From Dyella mobilis (GTDB lineage: Bacteria > Pseudomonadota > Gammaproteobacteria > Xanthomonadales > Rhodanobacteraceae): a stretch of 64,000 bases of DNA. The stretch covers positions 310,001 to 374,000 of the forward strand of contig NZ_JADIKF010000039.1 of the NCBI RefSeq assembly GCF_016904945.1, in the 5' to 3' direction. Under the pieces are notes generated by a model. It was not told the origin of the DNA. It was given only the letters and a program-made list of their open reading frames with translations, and ran no database searches. The translations under genes and the position numbers were made by a program. Below are positions 27,381-34,542 of this stretch, piece by piece (the stretch's first letter is position 1; every line of letters begins with the position of its first letter).

Positions 27381-27381
<1 letters not shown>

Positions 27382-27827
27382 TGAACTCGCGTCCCGAAGG
27401 CATCGACATGGCCGCGCGTTCGCGCGCCCGCCGCCGTGCGCTGCAGGCGCTGTACGCCTGGCAGATGAGCGGTAGCTCGATGACTTCGGTCATTGAGCAG
27501 TTCCGCCACGAGCAGGACATGGAAGTGGCCGATCTGGAGTATTTCGAGGATCTGCTGCGCGGGGTGGAACGGAACGTCGAGACGATCGACGAGGCACTCA
27601 AGCCTTACATCGATCGCGAAGTGGCGCAGATCGATCCGATCGAGCGCGCTGCGTTGCGCCTGGCCGCTTACGAACTGAAGTTCCGCCCCGACGTACCGTA
27701 TCGCGTCATCATCAACGAGGCGATCGAAGTGACCAAGCGCTTCGGTGCCGACCACGGGCACAGCTACGTCAACGGCGTGCTGGACAAGTTGGCCGCGCAA
27801 CTGCGCGTGACCGAAAAGAAGGGCTGA
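27381..27827 (+). CDS. nusB: Transcription antitermination protein NusB
   Basis: A 148-residue all-helical RNA-binding protein that, with NusE (S10), binds boxA of rRNA operons and prevents premature termination. Conserved parts are ARSRARRRALQALYAWQMSG, PIERAALRLAAYEL and PYRVIINEAIEVTKRFG. An in-frame ATG at 27408 (MAARSRARRR) is an alternative start, but the 1-base overlap with ribH favours 27381. The ribH-nusB-thiL-pgpA order is conserved in gammaproteobacteria. Confidence 0.95.
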
Positions 27828-27872
27828 ACCGCATTCTTCTCCCTGGCGGGAAGAGGGAGTCGAGGCGAATTC

Positions 27873-28835
27873 ATGGAATTTTCCCTCATTGAGCGCATCC
27901 GCGAACGTACCGCGCAAGGGCGCGAGGACGTGCGCCTGGGCATTGGCGATGACGCTGCGCTGCTCGCCGTGCCGGTAGGGCAGGAACTGGCGGTCGCGAT
28001 CGATACGCTGGTCGAGGGCGTGCATTTTCCGGTGGCTACGGCGGCAGCAGATATCGGCTGGAAGGCGCTCGCCGTCAATTTGTCCGACCTTGCCGCGATG
28101 GGTGCGACGCCGGCCTGGGCCTTGCTGGCACTTACTTTGCCAAATGCCGATCCGGCTGTCGTCGATGGGCTGGCCAGCGGTTTTGCACAACTGGCCCAGC
28201 CCTACCGCCTTGCGCTGGTCGGCGGCGATACCACGCGCGGATCTTTTGCATTGAGCGTGGCGGTGCATGGTTTCGTGCCGCCGGGCAAGGCGCTGCTGCG
28301 AGCGGGTGCGCAAGTCGGCGATGCCGTTTTCGTGACCGGCACGCTTGGCGATGCTGCCGCCGGATTGCGGTTGGTACAGCAGGGCAGGGGCAGCGATGAT
28401 GCGCGGGCGGCGTTCCTGGTCGAACGTCTCAACCGGCCGACACCACGCGTGGCTGCCGGTCTGGCGCTGCGTGGCTTTGCCAATGCGTGCATCGACGTGT
28501 CCGACGGGTTGCTGGCCGATCTGGGGCACATCTGTGAAGCCAGCGACGTGGGCGCACACGTCGATGTGGCGTCGTTGCCGCGTTCGTCTGCACTGTTGGA
28601 CTTGTTCGATGATGTTGCCGCTGGCGATTTCGCCTTGAGCGGCGGCGACGATTATGAGTTGTGCTTCACGGTGCCCTTACGCCACGTCGCCACCGTGCAG
28701 GCGGATCTTGCACGCCTGGGTTGCGGTGCTACGCGCATCGGCCAGATCGTGCAGGGGCGCGGCATCAAGGTGCGCGATGCACGAGGACAATGGCTGGAAC
28801 CGGGGCATCGCGGCTGGGATCATTTCAAGGCATGA
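27873..28835 (+). CDS. thiL: Thiamine-monophosphate kinase
   Basis: A 320-residue enzyme of the PurM/ThiL superfamily that phosphorylates thiamine monophosphate to the active cofactor. The glycine/aspartate motifs are RLGIGDDAALLAV, VAIDTLVEGVHFP, DLAAMGATPAWALLAL, LVGGDTTRG and IDVSDGLLADLGHI. It overlaps pgpA by four bases (ATGA). A short CT/GA-rich hairpin lies between nusB and thiL at about 27836-27857. Confidence 0.95.
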   Translation: MEFSLIERIRERTAQGREDVRLGIGDDAALLAVPVGQELAVAIDTLVEGVHFPVATAAADIGWKALAVNLSDLAAMGATPAWALLALTLPNADPAVVDGLASGFAQLAQPYRLALVGGDTTRGSFALSVAVHGFVPPGKALLRAGAQVGDAVFVTGTLGDAAAGLRLVQQGRGSDDARAAFLVERLNRPTPRVAAGLALRGFANACIDVSDGLLADLGHICEASDVGAHVDVASLPRSSALLDLFDDVAAGDFALSGGDDYELCFTVPLRHVATVQADLARLGCGATRIGQIVQGRGIKVRDARGQWLEPGHRGWDHFKA

Positions 28836-29329
28836 ACGAGCGCAAGACACTTACCGAGACGCAACGCAGCGCACTGCTTTCCACGCCTGCGGGGTGGCTG
28901 GCCTGCGGCTTCGGCTCGGGCCTGGCGCCGATCGCGCAAGGCACGTTCGGTTCGCTGGCGGCGATCCTGCCCTGGTTGTGGCTGCGGCACCATTCATTGC
29001 CGTTCAACCTGTCGGTGATCGTGCTCGGTTTTGTCGTTGGCGTATGGGCGTGTGACGTCGCCGGCCGCGCCTTGGGCGTAGACGATCACCGCAGCCTGGT
29101 GTGGGACGAATTTGTCGGGCAATGGATCGCCTTGCTGCCTGCGTTGCTGGCGCCGTGGTGGGCGGTCGTTCTGGGCTTTGCGTTGTTTCGCCTGTTCGAC
29201 GTGTGGAAGCCCTGGCCCATTCGCTGGCTGGACAGGCATTTGAAAGGCGGCATGGGTGTCATGATCGACGACGTGATCGCCGGGCTTTTTGCGGCGGTCG
29301 TCCTGTGGGTGGCGTTACGCCTGGTTTGA
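28832..29329 (+). CDS. pgpA: Phosphatidylglycerophosphatase A
   Basis: A 165-residue inner-membrane enzyme that dephosphorylates phosphatidylglycerophosphate to phosphatidylglycerol. Signature segments are FGSGLAPIAQGTFGSLAAI, DDHRSLVWDEFVGQWIALL, FRLFDVWKPWPIRWLD and GGMGVMIDDVIAGL, with the acidic residues in VWDE and IDD. The ATG overlaps the thiL stop, giving the usual thiL-pgpA coupling. Confidence 0.95.
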   Translation: MNERKTLTETQRSALLSTPAGWLACGFGSGLAPIAQGTFGSLAAILPWLWLRHHSLPFNLSVIVLGFVVGVWACDVAGRALGVDDHRSLVWDEFVGQWIALLPALLAPWWAVVLGFALFRLFDVWKPWPIRWLDRHLKGGMGVMIDDVIAGLFAAVVLWVALRLV

Positions 29330-29368
29330 GGTGCTTTGCGCCTCGCGTTTATTTCAAGAGGATGCGTC

Positions 29369-30124
29369 ATGGGACTTGCCACGAAGAAACTGTTTTTCGC
29401 AGCAACACTGGCTGCGATGCTCGTCGCCGGAACCGCCGGCGCGGTGTCGCCGCAGTCCAGTGACGCACCGAACTATTTCACCAAGCATTTCAGTACCGAT
29501 GCGCTTGCCGACGCGGTGAAAAGTGCGGTGACCGATGCGCATCTCGCACCCGTGTCGTTCCATCACATCGTCGTGCACACGCGCGACCAGGTGACGACGA
29601 GCGGCCAGGGCAGTCCCACCACGTATACGGTGACGATGATGCTGGAGGATGCCGGTCAGGGTCTGATTCGCCGTACGCAAGCCGTGCAAAGTCACGAAGG
29701 CAACACGGTGACGCGTTTCGACCTTACTTACCGCGGCTATTTCCCGTTTCTCTCGCAAAGCATTCCGGCTTCCGCGAATGCGCTGCCGCCGGTGATCGAG
29801 ACGCGCAAGGTCATGCGTTTCGACACGCACGTGGATGGCCATTTCAGTTTCGTGTATTTGTTCGGCCCGAGCGGGCAGGCGACTTTCGCCGATCCGGGCC
29901 AGGTCATCTGCGATAGCGGCAAAAGCTATGCCGCCGCGCAAGTCAGTCCGGCCATCCAGGGACAGGCGCTCGAGCTCAATTGCCAGACCATCGACAACAA
30001 CGGCATCACCACCGGCAAAACCAGATTTGCCTACCTCGAAAAATACGGGGTGGCCTTGATGCTGCATACACAGAACCCGGAAAGCTCGCTTGACAGCGCG
30101 ATTGTCGATTTCACGGTGGAGTAA
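29369..30124 (+). CDS. Secreted protein of unknown function
   Basis: A 251-residue protein with a signal peptide (MGLATKKLFFAATLAAMLVAGTAGA, cleavage near VSP). The mature part looks beta-rich, with SFHHIVVHTRDQVTTSG, FDLTYRGYFPFLSQS and FSFVYLFGPSGQATF, and has two cysteines (VICDSG and LNCQT) that could form a disulfide. No family was recognised. AGAGGA precedes the ATG. It follows pgpA by 39 bp and may be read through from the thiL-pgpA unit. Confidence 0.75.
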   Translation: MGLATKKLFFAATLAAMLVAGTAGAVSPQSSDAPNYFTKHFSTDALADAVKSAVTDAHLAPVSFHHIVVHTRDQVTTSGQGSPTTYTVTMMLEDAGQGLIRRTQAVQSHEGNTVTRFDLTYRGYFPFLSQSIPASANALPPVIETRKVMRFDTHVDGHFSFVYLFGPSGQATFADPGQVICDSGKSYAAAQVSPAIQGQALELNCQTIDNNGITTGKTRFAYLEKYGVALMLHTQNPESSLDSAIVDFTVE

Positions 30125-30189
30125 CGCCCTTCGGGCAAGATCCTCGTGTCCCTCGTGATGGATTAGCGGTCAGCGTTAAGGAGCACCTC

Positions 30190-31158
30190 ATGCAATACCG
30201 TCGACTCGGCCGTACCGGCTTGCAATTGTCCGCGCTGTCTTTCGGCGCGTGGGTCACCTTTGGACGCCAGGTGGGGCGCTCCGAAGCGCGCGAATTGATG
30301 GCCATGGCGTGGGACAACGGCATCAATTTCTTCGACAACGCCGAAACGTACAACCACGGCGAAGCCGAGCGCCTGATGGGCGACGTGCTGGCGGATCTGC
30401 GTTTTGCACGCGACAGCTATTGCGTGTCGAGCAAGGTTTATTTCGGCGCCGCGGAGAAACCCCGGCCGACGCAGCGCGGACTGTCGCGCAAGCACGTGAT
30501 CGAAGCGTGCAACCAGGCGCTGGAGCGCTTGCGCGTGGGGCACCTGGATCTTTATTTCTGCCACCGTCCGGATCCCGAAACGCCGATCGAGGAAACCGTG
30601 GCGGCGATGGATACGCTCATTCGCCAGGGCAAGGTGCTGTATTGGGGCACCAGCGAATGGCCGGCCGCTGCCATCCACGAGGCGCATCGCATTGCCCAGG
30701 CCATGCACGCGTACGCGCCGGTGGTGGAGCAGCCGCAATACAACTTGTTGCATCGCGAACGCGTGGAACAGGAATACGCGCCGCTGTATGCCAGCTACGG
30801 CATGGGCACGACCATCTGGTCGCCGTTGGCGTCGGGTTTGCTCAGCGGCAAGTACAGCCAAGGTGTGCCGCAGGGATCGCGCTTGACCCAGCCCGGGTAC
30901 GAGTGGCTACACGACGTCGTGCTGGGCGAGGGCGGCGAGCGGGTAGAAAAGGTGAAGCAGTTGCCGGCCCTCGCGGCGGAACTGGGTGCCACGCCGGCGC
31001 AGCTGGCGATCGCGTGGTGCCTGGCCAATCCCCACGTATCCACCGTCATCCTGGGGGCCAGCCGCAAGGATCAGCTGGAGCAGAACCTGGGGGCGCTGGA
31101 GTTGTTGCCGAAGTTCGATGTGGCGTTGAAGGAACGGATCGAGCGCACTTTTGCCTGA
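30190..31158 (+). CDS. Aldo/keto reductase
   Basis: A 322-residue NADPH-dependent reductase of the subgroup related to the potassium-channel beta subunit. The tetrad residues are in NFFDNAETYNHGEAERLMG (Asp, Tyr), SSKVYFG (Lys) and LYFCHRPDPETPIEE (His). Cofactor segments are TIWSPLASGLLSGKY and STVILGASRKDQLEQNL. The physiological substrate is unknown. It appears to be a single gene with a stem-loop after its stop codon. Confidence 0.9.
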   Translation: MQYRRLGRTGLQLSALSFGAWVTFGRQVGRSEARELMAMAWDNGINFFDNAETYNHGEAERLMGDVLADLRFARDSYCVSSKVYFGAAEKPRPTQRGLSRKHVIEACNQALERLRVGHLDLYFCHRPDPETPIEETVAAMDTLIRQGKVLYWGTSEWPAAAIHEAHRIAQAMHAYAPVVEQPQYNLLHRERVEQEYAPLYASYGMGTTIWSPLASGLLSGKYSQGVPQGSRLTQPGYEWLHDVVLGEGGERVEKVKQLPALAAELGATPAQLAIAWCLANPHVSTVILGASRKDQLEQNLGALELLPKFDVALKERIERTFA

Positions 31159-31163
31159 TTGCT

Positions 31164-31206
31164 TTCCCCGGGTGCTCTCTACTCGTCAGGAAGAGAGGCG
31201 GGGGAA
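31164..31206 (+). terminator. Two-part stem-loop after the aldo/keto reductase gene
   Basis: Outer arms TTCCCCG and CGGGGGAA and inner arms CTCTCT and AGAGAG enclose an 11-base loop, starting 6 bp after the stop codon. It lacks a T-run and belongs to the CT/GA-rich hairpins seen elsewhere in the window. Confidence 0.5.
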
Positions 31207-31211
31207 CGTGG

Positions 31212-31241
31212 TTGACTTATAAATGAGAATTATTATCATTT
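31212..31241 (+). promoter_or_regulatory. Fur box overlapping the hemP promoter
   Basis: TTGACT (31212-31217) is a good -35. It runs into the near-palindrome AAATGAGAATTATTATCATTT pattern at 31221-31241 (arms AAATGA/TCATTT around an AT-rich centre), which matches the Fur consensus GATAATGATAATCATTATC well. A -10 of TATCAT lies inside it. Fur-Fe2+ would thus cover the promoter and block hemP under iron-replete conditions. Confidence 0.88.
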
Positions 31242-31273
31242 AGACCGTCATCCCTCGACGACGGAGCCGCCCC

Positions 31274-31480
31274 ATGTCCACCACCGGAACGCTAACCCTT
31301 TCCCACCCCGCGCCTCGGCCGATGCTGGCCAATGTCGATACCGCCACGCAGATTCCATCCGTGCGCCGCATTTCCAGCCAGCGCCTGCTGGCCGGGGAGC
31401 GCGAGTTGGTGATCCAGCATCTGGGCAGCGAATATCACCTGCGGTTGACCCGCAATGGCAAGTTGATCCTGACCAAGTAG
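31274..31480 (+). CDS. hemP: Hemin uptake protein HemP
   Basis: A 68-residue protein. The conserved C-terminal half is RRISSQRLLAGERELVIQH followed by GSEYHLRLTRNGKLILTK, the diagnostic HemP pattern. HemP genes are typically the first gene of Fur-regulated haem-uptake operons; in some beta-proteobacteria HemP/HmuP acts as a co-activator of the haem receptor gene. The Fur box directly upstream supports the call. No TonB receptor gene follows here, only the unknown gene at 31599. Confidence 0.92.
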   Translation: MSTTGTLTLSHPAPRPMLANVDTATQIPSVRRISSQRLLAGERELVIQHLGSEYHLRLTRNGKLILTK

Positions 31481-31598
31481 CTCGGGCTCGCCTTTTTCCC
31501 CTCATCAACGGGGATTTCATTCCGCAACGCGTCTTTTCACACCTGTTCGCCAGCGCGTTCTACGCATGCCAGCCAGGTCTTCTTGCAGGAGATCGCTC

Positions 31599-32156
31599 AT
31601 GTTCGGCTGGCTTGCTACCCGGTCCCTTCCTCTTTGTAGCCACGCCGCGCCGGTCGCCGTATCCCAGCGCAGCCGGCGGATTGCTCCCGAAGCGTGGATA
31701 CGCGCGTTGCCGGGTCTGGGCAGCGTGCTCTATCTCCACCGGACATCCAGGGTGCCGGAGGATGCCGTGTCGCCCGGCGCGCTGGTGGCGCACCACCATC
31801 TCGCGCCTTTGCTCGATATACACACGCTGGTGACCACCAGTGTGATTACCGACGACGGTCCGCGCGAATGGCTGGAATGCCTGGATCGCTTAGGCTGCAC
31901 CCGGGCGCGCCTGCATCTGTTGCCCGATACGGATTTTCTGGCCTGGGATGCGCTCACCGCTTCTTGCCAGCCGGAGCGCCATCCGCCGCGAGCATGCTCT
32001 TGGAGACCGGATCGCGCAGCGGTCATGCAATTCCGGCTACGAGAGCTGGCAGGTCTGGCCTTGCTGGAACCGGGGCACTCCGCCTCGCTGTCGCCGCTGA
32101 GCAGTGGCATCGCCGCACGCATCGCGCAGGCCGAATCGGCGGTGCTGCTCAAGTGA
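31599..32156 (+). CDS. Protein of unknown function linked to hemP
   Basis: A 185-residue protein starting MFGWLATRSLPL, with AGGAGAT ahead of the ATG. No signal peptide or membrane segment is clear. It is rich in Arg, Leu and Pro, and segments such as GSVLYLHRTSRVPEDAV, ALVAHHHLAPLLDIHTL and DRLGCTRARLHLLPDTDF give no family I can name. It is 118 bp downstream of hemP and probably shares its Fur-controlled transcript, so a part in haem or iron handling is inferred from position only. Confidence 0.65.
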   Translation: MFGWLATRSLPLCSHAAPVAVSQRSRRIAPEAWIRALPGLGSVLYLHRTSRVPEDAVSPGALVAHHHLAPLLDIHTLVTTSVITDDGPREWLECLDRLGCTRARLHLLPDTDFLAWDALTASCQPERHPPRACSWRPDRAAVMQFRLRELAGLALLEPGHSASLSPLSSGIAARIAQAESAVLLK

Positions 32157-32170
32157 GGGTGACCGGACGC

Positions 32171-32204
32171 CTGTCCATCTGTCCGGCGCACTGTCCGCGG
32201 ACAG
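32171..32204 (+). promoter_or_regulatory. Candidate activator sites (CTGTCC repeats and 14-bp palindrome)
   Basis: CTGTCC occurs at 32171, 32179 and 32191. The last is the left half of the perfect palindrome CTGTCCGCGGACAG (32191-32204), centred about 75 bp ahead of the sigma-54 -24 element. Further single copies lie at 32258 and 32306, the latter inside a repeat of CGCACTGTCCGCGG. Spacing upstream of a sigma-54 promoter is typical for an NtrC-type activator. The regulator encoded at 52774 is the obvious candidate. Confidence 0.7.
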
Positions 32205-32269
32205 CAGTGCACATTGAAAATGCGAAAATAAAATGATGGATATCAGCTAATTACGGGCTGTCCGTCGGC

Positions 32270-32285
32270 TGGCACGCGCCTTGCT
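32270..32285 (+). promoter_or_regulatory. Sigma-54 promoter of the transporter operon
   Basis: TGGCAC-GCGCC-TTGCT matches the sigma-54 consensus TGGCAC-N5-TTGCW at every defined position, with GG and GC separated by 10 bp. The predicted transcription start is near 32296, about 35 bases before the adaptor ATG at 32331. Transcription from such promoters needs an AAA+ activator; one is encoded at the far end of the same gene array. Confidence 0.9.
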
Positions 32286-32330
32286 GAGGAGGTGTGGGGA
32301 CCGCACTGTCCGCGGCCAAGGACCACATCA

Positions 32331-33602
32331 ATGATTCGCGACACCTCCGCTCAGGACCGCCTGATCCAGGTCAAATCGGGCCCAAAGAAAAAGCTGCTGT
32401 GGATCGGCGGCGCCGTGGTTGCCGTGGTGGTGTTGGCCCTGATCATGCCAAGCATCAGCCGCCTGTTTTCCGCCGATGCCTCGGTCAGTGCGTCGCGCCT
32501 GGCCTTCGCCACGGTGCAGCGCGGACCCTTCGTTCGCGACATCGCGGCGGAAGGCCAGGTGGTTGCGGCGGTCAGCCCCACGCTTTACGCCACCTACGGC
32601 GGTGCGGTCGTATTGCAGGTGCATGCCGGCGATACGGTGAAGAAGGGCCAGGTGCTGGCCGTGATCGACAGCCCCGAGCTGCGCAACAAGCTCGCCCAGG
32701 AACAATCCAACGCCGACGGGATGGAAGTGGCCTACCTGCAGGCGCAAATCGACGCCCGCAAGAAGCAGTCGGAAATGCAGAAGGCATACGACAACGCCAG
32801 GATCGACGAAGAAACCGCCTCGCGCGATTTCGACCGCTACAAGACCGCCTACGCCGGCGGCGGCGTGAACAAGATGGACGTGGATCGCGCGGAAGCCACG
32901 CTGGACAAGGCCAAGGTGACGCTTGAACACGCCAAGAACGATCTGGGCCTGGACAGCGACAGTGCCAGCTTCGACATCAAGGCGAAAAAACTCGCGCATG
33001 ACCGCCAGGTGCTGCTGGTGCAGGACCTGCAGCGCCAGGTCGACGACCTCAACGTGCGCTCGCCGGTGGATGGCCAGGTAGGCCAGCTGTTTATCGCTGC
33101 GCGCGCCACCGTTGCCAAGGATGCGCAATTGCTCAGCGTCATCGACCTGTCCGCGCTGGAAGTCGAAGTGAAGGTGCCCGAGAGCTTCGCCCGCGACCTG
33201 GCGATCGGCATGAACGGTGAAATCAGCGGCAACGACAACACCTGGAAGGGCGTCGTCAGTGCGATCTCGCCGGAAGTGGTCAACGGCGAAGTGGCTGCCC
33301 GCGTGCGCTTCGACGGCGAGACGCCCAAGCAGTTGCGCCAGAATCAGCGCTTGTCCGTGCGCATCCTGCTCGATCATCGCAACAATGTGCTGACTGTGCA
33401 GCGCGGCTCTTTCGTCGACGAATCCGGCGGCAGCTATGCCTACGTGGTACGCGATGGCATCGCCACCAAGACGCCGATCCGCGTGGGCGAGAGCAGCATC
33501 GACAAGGTGGAGATCCTCGACGGGCTGAAGGAAGGCGACAATATCGTGATCTCTGGTACCGACAACTTTAAAAACGCACAGCGGGTCGTGATCAGCCGCT
33601 GA
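32331..33602 (+). CDS. Periplasmic adaptor (MacA/HlyD-type membrane fusion protein)
   Basis: A 423-residue adaptor with one N-terminal membrane helix (about 22-40, LLWIGGAVVAVVVLALIM). A lipoyl half-motif (ATYGGAVVLQVHAGDTVKKGQ) precedes a long charged coiled coil (about 115-235). The second lipoyl half follows (LNVRSPVDGQVGQLF), then beta-barrel and membrane-proximal domains (LEVEVKVPESFARDL, GLKEGDNIVISG). Such proteins join an inner-membrane ABC permease to an outer-membrane channel of the TolC type. It is the first gene after the sigma-54 promoter and the only adaptor for fourteen permease genes. The start is the ATG after AAGGA; the longer frame enters the promoter. Confidence 0.9.
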   Translation: MIRDTSAQDRLIQVKSGPKKKLLWIGGAVVAVVVLALIMPSISRLFSADASVSASRLAFATVQRGPFVRDIAAEGQVVAAVSPTLYATYGGAVVLQVHAGDTVKKGQVLAVIDSPELRNKLAQEQSNADGMEVAYLQAQIDARKKQSEMQKAYDNARIDEETASRDFDRYKTAYAGGGVNKMDVDRAEATLDKAKVTLEHAKNDLGLDSDSASFDIKAKKLAHDRQVLLVQDLQRQVDDLNVRSPVDGQVGQLFIAARATVAKDAQLLSVIDLSALEVEVKVPESFARDLAIGMNGEISGNDNTWKGVVSAISPEVVNGEVAARVRFDGETPKQLRQNQRLSVRILLDHRNNVLTVQRGSFVDESGGSYAYVVRDGIATKTPIRVGESSIDKVEILDGLKEGDNIVISGTDNFKNAQRVVISR

Positions 33603-33611
33603 CGATTTCTC

Positions 33612-33702
33612 CCTCGCCTGCATGCAGGCGAGGGCTGGGGTGGGGTGAGTCTTCGCGACCAGCCTTCACCCCGTCCCAGCCTCCCTCTGGACGCAGGGGG
33701 AG
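33612..33702 (+). repeat. Three consecutive stem-loops between adaptor and ATPase genes
   Basis: First, a perfect 24-bp palindrome (33612-33635; CCCTCGCCTGCA and its complement). Second, a stem of about 17 bp with three G-U pairs between 33634-33650 and 33665-33681 (GGCTGGG paired with CCCAGCC at the base). Third, CTCCCTCTG/CAGGGGGAG (33681-33702). They fill most of the 128-bp gap. They may attenuate transcription, block exonucleases, or set different levels of adaptor and transporter proteins. Confidence 0.7.
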
Positions 33703-33730
33703 GGGCAAAAACCAACCGAAGGAACCAACC

Positions 33731-34453
33731 ATGCTGAAGATGACGCACCTCTCCAAGGTCTACCGCACCGAAGTGGTGGAAACCTATGCGCTTCGCGATT
33801 TCAACATCGACGTGAAAGAAGGCGAATTCGTCGCGGTAACCGGCCCGTCCGGTTCGGGCAAGACCACCTTCCTCACCATCGCAGGCTTGCTGGAAACCTT
33901 TACCGGCGGCGAATATCACCTCGATGGCATCGAAGTCAGCCAGCTCGACGACAATGCGCGCTCGAAGATCCGCAACGAAAAGATCGGCTTCATCTTCCAG
34001 GCCTTCAACCTGATTCCTGATCTGAACGTGTTCGACAACGTGGAAGTGCCGTTGCGCTACCGCGGAATGAAATCGGCCGAACGCAAGGAGCGCATCATGA
34101 ATGCGCTGGAACGCGTCGGGCTGGCCTCGCGTGCCAAGCACTATCCGGCGGAACTCTCCGGCGGTCAGCAACAGCGTGTGGCCATTGCGCGCGCGCTCGC
34201 TGGCAGCCCGCGCCTGCTGCTCGCCGACGAACCGACCGGCAACCTCGACACGCAGATGGCTCGCGGCGTGTTGGAACTGCTTGAGGAAATTCACCGCGAA
34301 GGCGCCACCATCGTGATGGTGACGCACGATCCGGAACTGGCTGCACGCGCACAGCGCAACGTGCACGTCATCGACGGCCAGGTGGTGGATCTGGCGGAAG
34401 ATCCGCGCTTCCACACCGCCTATACCGCTGCCGCAGGACAGGTCCGCAGCTGA
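33731..34453 (+). CDS. ABC transporter ATP-binding protein (MacB/LolD type)
   Basis: A 240-residue stand-alone nucleotide-binding subunit. Walker A GPSGSGKTT (about 38-46), Q-loop FIFQAFNLIPDLNVFDNVE, signature LSGGQQQRVAIARAL, Walker B LLLADEPTGNLD and switch His in MVTHDPELA are all intact. The sequence is of the MacB/LolD/FtsE type that works with permeases having a large periplasmic domain. It is the only ATPase gene near the fourteen permease genes that follow and should therefore power all of them. Confidence 0.93.
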   Translation: MLKMTHLSKVYRTEVVETYALRDFNIDVKEGEFVAVTGPSGSGKTTFLTIAGLLETFTGGEYHLDGIEVSQLDDNARSKIRNEKIGFIFQAFNLIPDLNVFDNVEVPLRYRGMKSAERKERIMNALERVGLASRAKHYPAELSGGQQQRVAIARALAGSPRLLLADEPTGNLDTQMARGVLELLEEIHREGATIVMVTHDPELAARAQRNVHVIDGQVVDLAEDPRFHTAYTAAAGQVRS

Positions 34454-34464
34454 CGCATCACCGC

Positions 34465-34489
34465 GCCCTCTTCCTCGTCGGGAGAGGGC
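34465..34489 (+). repeat. Stem-loop between ATPase and first permease gene
   Basis: GCCCTCTTCC, loop TCGTC, GGGAGAGGGC: a 10-bp stem with one G-U pair in the 89-bp gap. It resembles the hairpin at 9600-9624 and could reduce expression of the downstream permeases relative to the ATPase. Confidence 0.6.
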
Positions 34490-34542
34490 CTGGGTGAGGG
34501 AATCCTCTCGCCAGAATCTTCATCGATCGCCATCGAGGTCTC

